Part shown: positions 45,120 through 54,535 of the stretch, piece after piece
Position numbering within the stretch: position 1 is the first letter of the stretch
Layout: every line of letters begins with the position of its first letter
Source of the DNA: JBKBKN01 sp046294625
GTDB lineage: Bacteria > Bacteroidota > Bacteroidia > M30B66
DNA length: 64,000 nucleotides
Assembly (NCBI GenBank): GCA_046294625.1
Contig: JBKBKN010000002.1
Location: forward strand, 1-64,000
Reading direction: 5' to 3'
The notes under the pieces: model-generated
The model's database searches: none
What the model was told of the DNA's origin: nothing
What the model saw: only the letters and a program-made list of their open reading frames with translations
Program-made: the position numbers and the translations under genes

Positions 45120-45719
45120 TTAGCTCATCAGCTCGTTTAACTCCTGAAGCAAAACGCTATCTTCTCCTTCTGTTTCTTCGATATGCTTTATTAATTTATT
45201 CATTGCATTTTCCAAAATCTGATGTAGTTCCAACAAGTGCAAGTCATGTTGGACGAAATATATGCGACTGATATAGTCATCCATAAACACTGAGGCGATC
45301 ATATCATCGTTTTTTTCTTGTTTTCTTATTCTGTCTATCGCATCAAGCATGGCTTTGAATAGTATTTCTTTATCAGCTTGTACAATCCAAAAAATCACAT
45401 AATTTTCGCCAAACAAATCCATATCAGTACTTTCGCCTGCAAGCGATGAAGGGGTATCGTCGAAAAACAAAAATGCTTCATCTACTTGACCATCATCGTC
45501 GGCAAAGCGCCAGTCAAACATTTCTCTCTTCTCGGGATGGGTTGGCATTTCCGGTTTTGGAATCCTGTTTCGTAAATCTGAAATATTGTTGGAAGTGACA
45601 ATCTCGTCGAAACCCATGATGGTGAAAGCGCCCGAATTATCAGATTTTACACGCACATTACTTGCTAATGCAAAAATTGGTATTTCCTTTGCATCAAACC
45701 ATGCTTTAAATGTATTCAT
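45120..45719 (-). CDS. Hypothetical acidic cytosolic protein
   Basis: A 199-residue protein with no signal peptide, membrane helix or recognised motif. The sequence is acidic, with FDWRFADDDGQVDEAFLFFD and a helical C-terminal third (LHLLELHQILENAMNKLIKH). I use the ATG at 45719: a TAGTTTCG promoter-like element (45745-45752) sits upstream, and the ATG at 45743 would be too close to it. It stands alone, with the alpha-oxoamine synthase start 117 bp past its stop codon on the same strand. I do not know its function. Confidence 0.6.
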   Translation of the reverse strand: MNTFKAWFDAKEIPIFALASNVRVKSDNSGAFTIMGFDEIVTSNNISDLRNRIPKPEMPTHPEKREMFDWRFADDDGQVDEAFLFFDDTPSSLAGESTDMDLFGENYVIFWIVQADKEILFKAMLDAIDRIRKQEKNDDMIASVFMDDYISRIYFVQHDLHLLELHQILENAMNKLIKHIEETEGEDSVLLQELNELMS

Positions 45720-45744
45720 ATTATAATTGAGTTGAATTGCCAAG

Positions 45745-45752
45745 CGAAACTA
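45745..45752 (-). promoter_or_regulatory. Weak -7 promoter candidate for the hypothetical acidic protein gene
   Basis: TAGTTTCG on the minus strand, one base off TAnnTTTG, 26 bp before the ATG at 45719. Confidence 0.25.
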
Positions 45753-45819
45753 CATATTTAACAATAGCCGCAAGAAAAATCTTAAAACAATCTGAGTTAA
45801 ATTTCATTTACAAAGTTTC

Positions 45820-46260
45820 ATGCAAATCATCTACACTTGTCTAATTTCTATCCTTGCCTTTATGAACATGGACAGCCAACAATCCAATAGCAAATTGACT
45901 ATCAATCTGAATGGTCTACGAAACGACAAAGGAAATGTGATGATCGGCGTGTACGATAAAGCCGATGGATTCCCGGACGACTATCAGAAAATCTATCTGC
46001 AGAAAATTTATCCCGCATCTGATGTGATTAGTAAACCTATCATAATCGAAGTTCCTAGAAATAAAAAATACGCAGTAGCGATTATTCACGACGAAAATAA
46101 AAACAATAAACTGGATACCAATTTTTTAGGCATGCCCACTGAAGGATATGGCTTTAGCAACAACAAAACAGGGGTGTTCGGTGCTCCTTCGTTTAAGGAT
46201 TGCTGTTTCGACATTGGGGATGTTTCGCAAAAATCAATCCATATCAAATTGAAATATTGA
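45820..46260 (+). CDS. DUF2141 secreted protein
   Basis: A 146-residue protein. The N-terminus (IIYTCLISILAFMNMD) is a short signal peptide. The mature part has the DUF2141 pattern: LTINLNGLRNDKGNVMIGVYD, then YAVAIIHDENKNNKLDTNFLG, where the D-x-N-x-N-x-x-L-D segment looks like a calcium-binding loop, and MPTEGYGFSNN. The family is a small secreted beta-sandwich of unknown function, common in Bacteroidota and Proteobacteria. Confidence 0.88.
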   Translation: MQIIYTCLISILAFMNMDSQQSNSKLTINLNGLRNDKGNVMIGVYDKADGFPDDYQKIYLQKIYPASDVISKPIIIEVPRNKKYAVAIIHDENKNNKLDTNFLGMPTEGYGFSNNKTGVFGAPSFKDCCFDIGDVSQKSIHIKLKY

Positions 46261-46424
46261 TGATGCTGCTCGTATTTGCATTGCAAACTTATAGAGTGAC
46301 TAAACGCCGAAAAGGTGAATAATGGTGCCTGTAAAGCTCTATTTAAAAACCTGTTAGGACTGCCTAAATCGAATGCAGAATACTGTTCTCAGCAAAATTG
46401 CATGTGTTATTCGGGATAAATCTT

Positions 46425-46432
46425 TATTTTCG
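46425..46432 (+). promoter_or_regulatory. Weak -7 promoter candidate for the parvulin operon
   Basis: TATTTTCG, one base from TAnnTTTG, lies 22 bp before the ATG at 46454. The -33 region is not convincing. Confidence 0.3.
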
Positions 46433-46453
46433 CGACCACTAAATTGAAAACGA

Positions 46454-48493
46454 ATGTACAAAAGAGTCTGTTTAATCGCACTAGCGTGTGCCATGAGCAG
46501 TGCCATAATGGCCCAAACGGGAAAAACTAGCACTTCCAACAGAAACCTGAATAAGCAAACCACGAAGGCAGAAGCCAACCCTCAAGTAGTGAAAGCGGCT
46601 GAAGATCCTGTGCTGATGACCATTAGCGGTAAAAACATTACCCGGTCGGAATTTGAGCACATTTTCAAAAAAAACAATCCCAAGGATGCTAAAATAGACC
46701 GTCAGGCATTGGATGAATATCTTGAGTTGTTTATCAATTTCAAACTCAAAGTGGCAGCTGCTGAAGCTGAAGGAAAAGACACGATGCGTTCATTTAAGAA
46801 TGAACTTGCAGGCTATCGCCGTCAGTTGGCAGAACCCTATCTTCGCGACAAAGATGTGAGCGAAATGCTCATTCAGGAAGCTTACGAACGCGGAAAGACC
46901 GATGTGCACGCAAGCCATATTTTGATTGCGGTTGATCAGAACGCGTCACCAAAGGATACGCTTGAAGCATTTAAAAAAATCATTCGTGCACGTGAACGTG
47001 TTTTAAGGGGCGAAAGCTTTGATAATGTGGCTCGTCAGGTTTCTGAAGACCCTTCGGCAAAACAAAATGGCGGTGATTTGGGCTATTTCACTTCCATGAT
47101 GATGGTTTACCCTTTCGAAACTGCTGCCTACAACACCCCTATCGGTGAAGTTTCTATGCCGGTTCGCACGCGATTTGGTTACCATATTGTGAAGGTGCAC
47201 GACCGGCGCCCTGCTCAGGGACAAGTGCGTGTGGCACACATCATGGTGCGTGTGCCCGAAAATGCTTCAGATTCAACCGAAAAGGAATTAAAAGCTAAGA
47301 TTGATGAGATTTATCAACGAGTGCTCAAAGGAGAAGACTTTGGCGATTTGGCACAAAAATATTCCGACGACCGCACTTCAGGTAAAAGCGGTGGACAATT
47401 GGCTTGGTTTGGAACCGGGCGAATGGTGCCTGAATTTGAAAAAGCGGCATTCGCTTTGAAAAGAGAAGGTGAAGTAGCCCCCCCGGTGCGCACTTCATTT
47501 GGCTATCACATTATCAAACTACTCGAAAGAAAAGGTATTCCAAGTTTTGATGAAGTAAAAGGAGAGTTAAAACTCAAAATCAGCAAGGATTCCCGCTCTC
47601 AACTGAGCCGCACTGCCATCATCGAAAGAGTAAAAACGGAAAACAATTTCCGCGAAGACCTTAAGGCCTTAGACGAATTAATCAAGGTGGTGGACACTAC
47701 CTATTTGAATGCCAAATGGGATAAAGACAGAGCAGAAAAACTGAGAAAGCCCTTGTTTTCCATAGGGAATAAAACATTCACCCAATTCGATTTTGCCGAC
47801 TACCTAGAGTTTAACCAATCAAGGCTAGCCTTCGATACAGATATTCCGGCATTGGTTCGTAAGACTTATCGCACTTGGGTAGAAGACAAAATTATCGAAT
47901 TTGAAGATGCACAATTGGAACAAAAATATGATCAGTTCCGTCTGCTCATGCAAGAATATCGCGATGGTATTTTGCTATTCGAAATCACTGATAAAATGGT
48001 ATGGTCAAAGGCTTTGGAAGACTCAGCCGGCCTTGCAGCATTTCATGAAGCAAATCGCTCCAAATACATGTGGGGTGAGCGTTTAGATGCTGTAATTTAT
48101 ACTGCAAAAGATGAGAAAACAGCAAAAGCCGCTCGCAAACTTATTGCCAAGCGCAGTAAAAAAGGCTATCAGCCGGAAGAAATCGTGAAAGAACTCAATA
48201 AAACTTCGCAACTCAACCTGCAAATGCAAAAAGGTTTATTCTCTGCCGGCGAAAACGAAGTAATTGACATGGCTCCACGTCAGACAGGTATTTCGCAGAA
48301 CTACAACAGACCTGAAGGAGTGGTTTTTGTAGTGGTGAATAGTGTGCTTGCACCTATGCCAAAATCGATCAGTGAAGCAAGAGGACTCATCACTTCCGAT
48401 TATCAAAATTATCTGGAGAAGGAATGGCTGAAATCGCTCAGACAAAAATTCCCGGTGAATGTGAATAAAGATGTACTTTACAGTATTCAATAA
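46454..48493 (+). CDS. Periplasmic peptidyl-prolyl isomerase with two parvulin domains
   Basis: A 679-residue protein. Signal peptide at 1-20 (VCLIALACAMSSAIMAQ). A SurA/PpiD-like helical N-terminal chaperone domain (about 55-150) is followed by parvulin domain 1 (about 153-245; VHASHILIAVD, FGYHIVKVHD) and domain 2 (about 260-355; VRVAHIMVRVPE, FGYHIIKLLE). The C-terminal 320 residues are a charged helical domain without known match. It should assist folding of outer-membrane and exported proteins. It is first in a four-gene plus-strand cluster with a lipoprotein, SurA and MoxR. Confidence 0.92.
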   Translation: MYKRVCLIALACAMSSAIMAQTGKTSTSNRNLNKQTTKAEANPQVVKAAEDPVLMTISGKNITRSEFEHIFKKNNPKDAKIDRQALDEYLELFINFKLKVAAAEAEGKDTMRSFKNELAGYRRQLAEPYLRDKDVSEMLIQEAYERGKTDVHASHILIAVDQNASPKDTLEAFKKIIRARERVLRGESFDNVARQVSEDPSAKQNGGDLGYFTSMMMVYPFETAAYNTPIGEVSMPVRTRFGYHIVKVHDRRPAQGQVRVAHIMVRVPENASDSTEKELKAKIDEIYQRVLKGEDFGDLAQKYSDDRTSGKSGGQLAWFGTGRMVPEFEKAAFALKREGEVAPPVRTSFGYHIIKLLERKGIPSFDEVKGELKLKISKDSRSQLSRTAIIERVKTENNFREDLKALDELIKVVDTTYLNAKWDKDRAEKLRKPLFSIGNKTFTQFDFADYLEFNQSRLAFDTDIPALVRKTYRTWVEDKIIEFEDAQLEQKYDQFRLLMQEYRDGILLFEITDKMVWSKALEDSAGLAAFHEANRSKYMWGERLDAVIYTAKDEKTAKAARKLIAKRSKKGYQPEEIVKELNKTSQLNLQMQKGLFSAGENEVIDMAPRQTGISQNYNRPEGVVFVVVNSVLAPMPKSISEARGLITSDYQNYLEKEWLKSLRQKFPVNVNKDVLYSIQ

Positions 48494-48507
48494 AAATTAA
48501 AACTTCG

Positions 48508-48545
48508 AAAACCAAAGTTCTGTGAAATGACAGAACTTTGGTTTT
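48508..48545. terminator. 16-bp perfect hairpin between two chaperone genes
   Basis: aaaaccaaagttctgt (48508-48523) pairs without mismatch with acagaactttggtttt (48530-48545), leaving a 6-nt loop. A U-run is built into the 3' arm, so it can work as a terminator or attenuator 15 bp after the upstream stop, and can also act in the other direction. Confidence 0.7.
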
Positions 48546-48567
48546 TCATTTCTATCCTATCACGAAA

Positions 48568-49434
48568 ATGCTAACAGGCATTGCCAATTACAAGGTACTT
48601 CTCTTCCTTACCACTTTGCTGGCATGCTATTCGTGTGGGAATAAGAACAACAAGAATGAAGCGTATATAGCCAGGGTGTATGATAAATATCTCTTCCCCG
48701 ACGACATTGATAACCTGGTTCCTTATGGTACACCAAAGGAAGACTCTATCAATATTGTAAATGATTATGTTCAAAACTGGATTAGACAAATGCTTTTGCT
48801 GAAAAAGGCAGAACTCAACCTTTCACCAGAGTTAATGGACATAGAGAAACAGCTGGAAGACTATCGAAACTCGCTGATTATTTTTAACTACGAAAGAGAA
48901 TTGCTTCAGCAAAAACTGGACACTGTGGTGAGTATGGATGAAATCACGCAGTATTATAAAGATAATGAGCGCAATTTTCAATTGCGAAACAACATCATTC
49001 GTCTGCGCTACCTGAAACTTTCGGCCAAAACCCCTAATCTGGACAAGGTGCGTCGCTGGTACCGTTCCGAAAATGCTGATGACCTCGACAAACTTGCCAA
49101 GCTTGCAACCTTATATGCAGTAAACTATCTGCTTGATGATAACAATTGGCTCATTTTTGACGAAGTACTTAAAGAGATTCCCTTGTCAGGCTATGGAATT
49201 GACGATTTTAACAGAAATAAACGTTATTTTGAGATTAATGACGGACAATATATTTACTTTGTAGCCGTCAAAGGATTTATGATGAAAGAAAGTCGATCGC
49301 CACTCAGTTTCGAGATGGACAACATTCGCAAAATCATTATCAATCAACGCAAAAGACAACTAATTGACCAAATGCAACAGGATATCTACAATGATGCATT
49401 AAATAAAAATGAAGTGGAAATACGTGAGAAATAA
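48568..49434 (+). CDS. Parvulin-less PpiC/SurA-like lipoprotein
   Basis: A 288-residue lipoprotein. Signal sequence with lipobox LLACYSC, lipidated cysteine at about residue 23. I use the ATG at 48568; the in-frame ATG at 48538 lies inside the terminator hairpin. After YIARVYDKYLFPDDI comes SINIVNDYVQNWIRQMLLLKK, like the SurA N-terminal helical domain, then ITQYYKDNERNFQL where a parvulin domain would begin, but the HILI-type parvulin signature is missing. It overlaps surA by 26 bp. I infer a catalytically silent chaperone anchored in the membrane. Confidence 0.75.
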   Translation: MLTGIANYKVLLFLTTLLACYSCGNKNNKNEAYIARVYDKYLFPDDIDNLVPYGTPKEDSINIVNDYVQNWIRQMLLLKKAELNLSPELMDIEKQLEDYRNSLIIFNYERELLQQKLDTVVSMDEITQYYKDNERNFQLRNNIIRLRYLKLSAKTPNLDKVRRWYRSENADDLDKLAKLATLYAVNYLLDDNNWLIFDEVLKEIPLSGYGIDDFNRNKRYFEINDGQYIYFVAVKGFMMKESRSPLSFEMDNIRKIIINQRKRQLIDQMQQDIYNDALNKNEVEIREK

Positions 49435-50761
49435 ACTCTTTGCATTTATCGTGCTGCTTATGGCAGGCTTTCTTCATGCTCAACCCACTTTAATCGACAA
49501 AGTAGTGGCTGTGGTAGGCGATAAACCCATTCTCTTTTCTGATATTGAAAATCAATATTTGCAGGTGGTAGGAAAAGACAAAGAAGACCTCGACTTTAAA
49601 TGTGAGCTGCTGGAAGAATTGCTTTTTCAAAAATTACTTTTTGCACAAGCAGAAAAAGATTCTGTGGAAGTTAACGATCAGCAGGTAGATGCTGAGTTGA
49701 ATAAAAAAATCAGGTATTTTGTAAGTCAAATCGGCTCGGTAGAGAGGCTCGAAGCGCAATTAGGCAAATCATTAATTGAGCTCAAAGATGAATTTCGCGA
49801 TCGCATTAAGGAGCAACTCATCGTGCAAACCATGCAACAAAAAATTGCAGGCGATGTAAATGTTTCACCCGCCGAAGTGAAAGCTTACTACGAACGCATT
49901 CCGAAAGATAGCCTGCCACTCATACCTAGCGAAGTGCAGGTAGCCCACATTTTGAAAAAACCGCCCATCAACGATAAGGAAAAACAGCGCGTGCGCGAAG
50001 AACTGCAGCGAATAAGAAAAGACATTATCAATGGTCGCAGTTTTGCTTCCATGGCTGTGATTTATTCCGAAGATCCCGGCTCAGCCACCAAAGGCGGAGA
50101 GCTTGGATTTGTGAACCGTGGCGAATTGATGCCCGAATTTGAAGCTGCGGCTTTCAATCTTCAAGGAAAAGAGATATCAGATATCGTAGAAACCGTGTAT
50201 GGTTTTCACATCATTCAGCTGATTGAACGAAGAGGTGAAACCATTAACTGCCGCCACATTTTGCTTACGCCCAAAGCTTCGTCGGCCGATTTGGAAAAAG
50301 CCAGGGTTACGTTGGATAGCCTTTACAACGAAATTGAAAAAGGAACCATCACTTTCGAAGATGCTGTCTTGAAATTTTCTGATGATGCGGAGACCAAATA
50401 TAACCGAGGCCTTTTGGTAAACCCAATGTCCGGCTCCACCTGGTTTGAAATTGCTCAACTCGATCAACAACTCTTTTTTGTGATTGATAAAATGAAAGCG
50501 GGCGATGTTTCCATACCGGCATTGGTTAGAGTGGGTGAAAAAAAGGAAGCTTACCGTCTGATCAAATTAGTAAACAGAACAGATCCACATCGTGCTAATT
50601 TAAAGGACGACTACAGCCGTATTCAAATGGCTGCAGAAGCAGAAAAGCGCGATAAAATTTTAGGTGACTGGATTAAACGCAAGAAAAAAAATTATTTCAT
50701 TAAAATTGACCCCATGTTCAACTTCTGCAATCTGGAAGAAGAGTGGAGCAACAAAAACTAA
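49409..50761 (+). CDS. surA: Periplasmic SurA-type peptidyl-prolyl isomerase
   Basis: A 450-residue protein. Signal peptide at 1-25 (KLFAFIVLLMAGFLHAQ). The SurA N-domain begins IDKVVAVVGDKPILFSDIEN, the hallmark start. Parvulin domain 1 is at about 176-275 (VQVAHILKKPP, YGFHIIQLIE) and domain 2 at about 281-380 (CRHILLTPKAS). A C-terminal helix closes the chaperone fold. The family escorts outer-membrane proteins through the periplasm. It overlaps the lipoprotein gene by 26 bp and is followed by moxR. Confidence 0.93.
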   Translation: MKWKYVRNKLFAFIVLLMAGFLHAQPTLIDKVVAVVGDKPILFSDIENQYLQVVGKDKEDLDFKCELLEELLFQKLLFAQAEKDSVEVNDQQVDAELNKKIRYFVSQIGSVERLEAQLGKSLIELKDEFRDRIKEQLIVQTMQQKIAGDVNVSPAEVKAYYERIPKDSLPLIPSEVQVAHILKKPPINDKEKQRVREELQRIRKDIINGRSFASMAVIYSEDPGSATKGGELGFVNRGELMPEFEAAAFNLQGKEISDIVETVYGFHIIQLIERRGETINCRHILLTPKASSADLEKARVTLDSLYNEIEKGTITFEDAVLKFSDDAETKYNRGLLVNPMSGSTWFEIAQLDQQLFFVIDKMKAGDVSIPALVRVGEKKEAYRLIKLVNRTDPHRANLKDDYSRIQMAAEAEKRDKILGDWIKRKKKNYFIKIDPMFNFCNLEEEWSNKN

Positions 50762-50772
50762 GCGAACTGAAA

Positions 50773-51747
50773 ATGAAGAAAAATTTTAGTAACGACGCCG
50801 AGGCCGTAGATGGACTTAGAGATGCCTACAAAACCCTAAAGGCTGAAATTGGCAAAGTGGTGATTGGTCAAGACGATGTGATTAAAGATGTGTTGATTTC
50901 AATTTTCAGCAAAGGGCATTGTTTGCTGGTGGGTGTACCCGGGCTTGCTAAAACCCTTCTGGTAACCACCATCTCAAGGGTTTTGGGACTGGAATACAAC
51001 CGTATTCAGTTCACACCCGATCTCATGCCTTCTGATATCATCGGGGCTGAAATACTCGATGAAGACCGCCATTTCAAATTCATAAAAGGGCCGATTTTTG
51101 CCAATATCATCTTAGCCGATGAGATCAACCGTACCCCGCCTAAAACGCAAGCTGCACTGCTGGAAGCGATGCAGGAAAAAGCCGTAACCGCTGCAGGCAA
51201 AAGATATGAACTGGGTAGGCCATTTTTTGTGCTTGCCACCCAAAACCCTATCGAGCAAGAAGGAACCTATCCCCTGCCCGAAGCGCAGCTTGACCGTTTC
51301 ATGTTTAATATCTGGGTGGACTATCCAAAATATGAAGATGAACTGCTGGTGGTGAAAAGCACCACATCTGACCAACAGGTAGAATTGAGAAATGTAATTA
51401 GTGGAGAAGAAATTCTGTATTTCCAGGAGCTTGTTCGCCGCATTCCAGTCACAGATCATGTGTTGGAATATGCCGTAAAACTATCTGTTAAAACACGTCC
51501 CAACTCTGAGCATGCGCCTGATGTGGTGAAGAAATACATCGGCTGGGGATCAGGCCCACGTGCTTCGCAGTTTTTGGTGCTTGGTGCTAAATGCCATGCT
51601 GCACTAAATGGAAAATATGCCCCCGATATTGAAGATGTGAACGCTGTAGCCAAAGCCATTCTTCGCCACCGACTGGTGCGAAACTATAAGGCAGAAGCTG
51701 AGGGTCTAACCGTAGATCACATCGTAGATCAGCTAATGAGTAAATAG
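50773..51747 (+). CDS. moxR: MoxR-family AAA+ ATPase
   Basis: A 324-residue cytosolic ATPase of normal MoxR length. Walker A GVPGLAKT at about 54-61, Walker B ANIILADEINRTPP at about 110, sensor 1 FVLATQNPIEQEGTYPLPEAQLDRF at about 155, and the C-terminal lid. I use the ATG at 50773; the ATG at 50743 overlaps surA by 19 bp and is outside the family start. MoxR proteins usually act with a VWA/DUF58 protein, but none follows: hemN is next. Co-location with SurA suggests an envelope role. Confidence 0.9.
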   Translation: MKKNFSNDAEAVDGLRDAYKTLKAEIGKVVIGQDDVIKDVLISIFSKGHCLLVGVPGLAKTLLVTTISRVLGLEYNRIQFTPDLMPSDIIGAEILDEDRHFKFIKGPIFANIILADEINRTPPKTQAALLEAMQEKAVTAAGKRYELGRPFFVLATQNPIEQEGTYPLPEAQLDRFMFNIWVDYPKYEDELLVVKSTTSDQQVELRNVISGEEILYFQELVRRIPVTDHVLEYAVKLSVKTRPNSEHAPDVVKKYIGWGSGPRASQFLVLGAKCHAALNGKYAPDIEDVNAVAKAILRHRLVRNYKAEAEGLTVDHIVDQLMSK

Positions 51748-51810
51748 GCATAACCTGCGACTTTAACAAAATTTTTAGTACCCAAATTCGAAAGCTGACA
51801 TAGGTCATTG

Positions 51811-51839
51811 TTTTGCATGTGCGAAGGGAAATACTTTCG
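51811..51839 (+). promoter_or_regulatory. Candidate promoter for hemN
   Basis: TTTTG at 51811-51815 and TACTTTCG at 51832-51839 are 16 nt apart, near the spacing of Bacteroidota -33/-7 elements; the -7 is one base off consensus. The ATG follows at 51852. Confidence 0.4.
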
Positions 51840-51851
51840 TAGTATCAAAAA

Positions 51852-53222
51852 ATGTATCTGATGGAAAGTTTGTTTCGCAAATATCTGACCGCTGCACCGC
51901 GCTATACATCCTACCCTACTGTTCCTGCATGGAATCACAAGAATTTTGACTTGGACAGCTACAAGGAAAGACTGAAAAACTCATTTATGACCGCTTCGGC
52001 TCATGGCGAAAGTATCAGTCTGTATATTCACTTGCCTTTTTGCGAAAGCTTGTGTACCTATTGTGGATGCAATACCCGAATTACCAAAAATCACGCAGTA
52101 GAGCAACCTTATATTCAATCGCTTTTGTTGGAATGGAGCATGTATTTGGAACTGTTTGAAACCACTCCTGTGATTGGCGAAATTCACTTAGGTGGTGGCA
52201 CACCCACCTTTTTTACCCCCGAAAATCTAGGTATGTTAATAGAAAGCATTTCGAGTTCTGCCATTATCGCTGAAGATGCTCAACTGAGTTTCGAAGGGCA
52301 TCCGGGCAATACCACCCTACAGCATCTCAAGGTGCTTTATGAAGCCAGATTTCGCAGAGCAAGCTTTGGTATTCAGGACTTTTCGCCGGATGTGCAACAA
52401 ATCATCAATCGTCATCAATGTGTAGAACAGGTGGAAACAGTAACCCGTCAGGCACGCAGTATCGGATATGAGTCTGTTAACTATGATCTTGTATATGGTC
52501 TTCCCGGGCAAACGGTAGAAAGCCTGAAGAATACCTTGATGGAAGTGAAAAAACTAAAGCCCAACCGGATTGCATTTTACAGTTATGCACATGTGCCCTG
52601 GCTTAAACCGGCTCAAAAAAGTTTCTCAGCTGAGATTTTACCCGATGCAAATTTGAAGATGAAACTGTACCTTCTCGGGAAAGAAATGCTAAAAGAGTAT
52701 GGCTATGTGGAAATCGGAATGGATCACTTCGCCTTACCCGGCGATAGATTGGTGAGAAGCATGAAAGAAGGTGAACTGCATCGAAATTTTATGGGTTACA
52801 CTACCAGTAAAGCGCATGTAATGATTGGTCTTGGCGTTTCTTCCATTAGCGATGCCTGGACCGGATTTGCACAAAATCATAAAACACTCGAAGCATATTC
52901 AGAAGCACTGCAAAAGGGTGAGCTTCCCATTTTCAGAGGCCACCTGCATAGCAGAAATGACTTGGTGCTACGTTGCCATATTTTGAATATCATCTGCCAT
53001 TTTAAAACATCGTGGCATAAAGCCCATCAGCAGTCCGACATGATTTACGAAGCCACCAAAAGTTGGAAAAAAATGGAAGAAGATGGACTAATAGAGCTGC
53101 ACCCTTATGAACTCCATGTGACGGAAACAGGTCGGCATTTTCTGCGCAACATCTGTGCAGCACTCGATCCATTTCTAGAACAAAGTGCTGAGAAGAAAAA
53201 TCTCTTCAGCTCGACGGTTTAA
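51852..53222 (+). CDS. hemN: Oxygen-independent coproporphyrinogen III oxidase
   Basis: A 456-residue radical SAM enzyme that decarboxylates coproporphyrinogen III to protoporphyrinogen IX without oxygen, in haem synthesis. The N-terminal RYTSYPTVPAW is a HemN mark. The [4Fe-4S] motif is CESLCTYCGC with cysteines at 64, 68 and 71 (and C73, typical of true HemN rather than HemW). EIHLGGGTPTF supplies the SAM-binding glycines. The start could also be the ATG at 51861. It ends 17 bp before the convergent pepP. Confidence 0.95.
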   Translation: MYLMESLFRKYLTAAPRYTSYPTVPAWNHKNFDLDSYKERLKNSFMTASAHGESISLYIHLPFCESLCTYCGCNTRITKNHAVEQPYIQSLLLEWSMYLELFETTPVIGEIHLGGGTPTFFTPENLGMLIESISSSAIIAEDAQLSFEGHPGNTTLQHLKVLYEARFRRASFGIQDFSPDVQQIINRHQCVEQVETVTRQARSIGYESVNYDLVYGLPGQTVESLKNTLMEVKKLKPNRIAFYSYAHVPWLKPAQKSFSAEILPDANLKMKLYLLGKEMLKEYGYVEIGMDHFALPGDRLVRSMKEGELHRNFMGYTTSKAHVMIGLGVSSISDAWTGFAQNHKTLEAYSEALQKGELPIFRGHLHSRNDLVLRCHILNIICHFKTSWHKAHQQSDMIYEATKSWKKMEEDGLIELHPYELHVTETGRHFLRNICAALDPFLEQSAEKKNLFSSTV

Positions 53223-53239
53223 ATGTTCTATTCGCTAGA

Positions 53240-54535
53240 TTATTTGCCTTGCTGCATCAATTCTTCGATATGGTCTGCTTCGATGGGAATAGTTTCCATC
53301 AAATCTACATTGCCACCTTCGGTGATCAGAATATCATTTTCAATGCGAATGCCGAAACCTTCTTCGGGGATGTAAATACCCGGCTCGCAGGTAAACACCA
53401 TTCCTGCACGCATATCGGCAAATCGAGAGCCTACATCGTGCACATCAATACCTAAGTAATGCGAAGTGCCATGCATGAAATACTTTTTATAAAGTGGATT
53501 ATCTGGATTTTGTGCTTTCACTTCCTGCGCATCGAGCAAGCCCAGCTTGATGAGTTCTTCCTGCATAATTTCACCAACAGCTTTGTGATAAGTGTCAAGG
53601 TTATTACCCGGAATCAACATGGCCTTGGCCCGGTATAATACTCTCAATACAGCATTATACACATCTTTCTGTCTTGGAGTAAACTTACCGCTAACCGGAA
53701 TGGTGCGGCTCAAATCGGCACAATAGTTAGCATAATCAGCTCCAAAATCCATTAATATGAGCTCTCCTGCTTTGCATGGCTGATTGTTGTCATTGTAATG
53801 CAAAACATTGGCATTGGCACCTGATGCGATAATAGGCTCGTAGGCATGACCGCTGGCACGGTTGCGAATAAACTCATGGATAATTTCAGCTTCGATTTCA
53901 TATTCATACACACCCGGCTTTACATATGCAAGCACCCGACGAAATGCTTTTTCGGTTATTTCGCAGGCTTTTCGCATCAAGGCTATTTCAATTGGCGATT
54001 TGATCGACCTAAGTTTGTGCATCAGCAAAGATGCGCGCTCATAGGTATGAAGCGGATAAGCCTGACGAATCTCCTGCGCAAATCTCAATTCATGATAAGG
54101 CACATTGGTGTTGGCCCGATCATGATCATTTTGATTGAGATAGATATTTTTGGCATAAGTAATCAGCACATGCAAAAGACCTCGGAATTGCTCATTCCAA
54201 AGCACATGCTCAATACCTGATGCAGACATAGCTTCCTCTTTGGTGTATTTATGGCCTTCCCAAATGGCAATCTGTTGATTGGTTTTGCGGATAAAAAGGA
54301 CCTCCCTGTGCGCAGGATTGGGAGCATCAGGAAATAAAATGAGCATGGTTTGTTCCTGATCTATACCGGTGAGGTAAAACAAGTCAGGGTTTTGGCGAAA
54401 CTTATAGAGACCGTCTGCGCTACGCGGCATTTCATCGTTTGAAACAAATATAGCGATTGACTCAGGCTTCATCATCCCGACAAATCGTTTTCTGTTTTCA
54501 ATAAAGAGCCTGTTATCTATTTGATCGTATTTCAT
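53240..54535 (-). CDS. pepP: Xaa-Pro aminopeptidase (aminopeptidase P)
   Basis: A 431-residue cytosolic metallopeptidase that removes an N-terminal residue preceding proline. The pita-bread catalytic domain has the two aspartates in ILMDFGADYANYCADLSRT, the histidine in MHGTSHYLGIDVHD, and the two glutamates in CEPGIYIPEEGFGIRIEND, the full set of five metal ligands. The creatinase-like N-terminal domain (1-175) is present. It may be the last gene of the run from parC to mce (106-bp gap). Confidence 0.95.
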   Translation of the reverse strand: MKYDQIDNRLFIENRKRFVGMMKPESIAIFVSNDEMPRSADGLYKFRQNPDLFYLTGIDQEQTMLILFPDAPNPAHREVLFIRKTNQQIAIWEGHKYTKEEAMSASGIEHVLWNEQFRGLLHVLITYAKNIYLNQNDHDRANTNVPYHELRFAQEIRQAYPLHTYERASLLMHKLRSIKSPIEIALMRKACEITEKAFRRVLAYVKPGVYEYEIEAEIIHEFIRNRASGHAYEPIIASGANANVLHYNDNNQPCKAGELILMDFGADYANYCADLSRTIPVSGKFTPRQKDVYNAVLRVLYRAKAMLIPGNNLDTYHKAVGEIMQEELIKLGLLDAQEVKAQNPDNPLYKKYFMHGTSHYLGIDVHDVGSRFADMRAGMVFTCEPGIYIPEEGFGIRIENDILITEGGNVDLMETIPIEADHIEELMQQGK

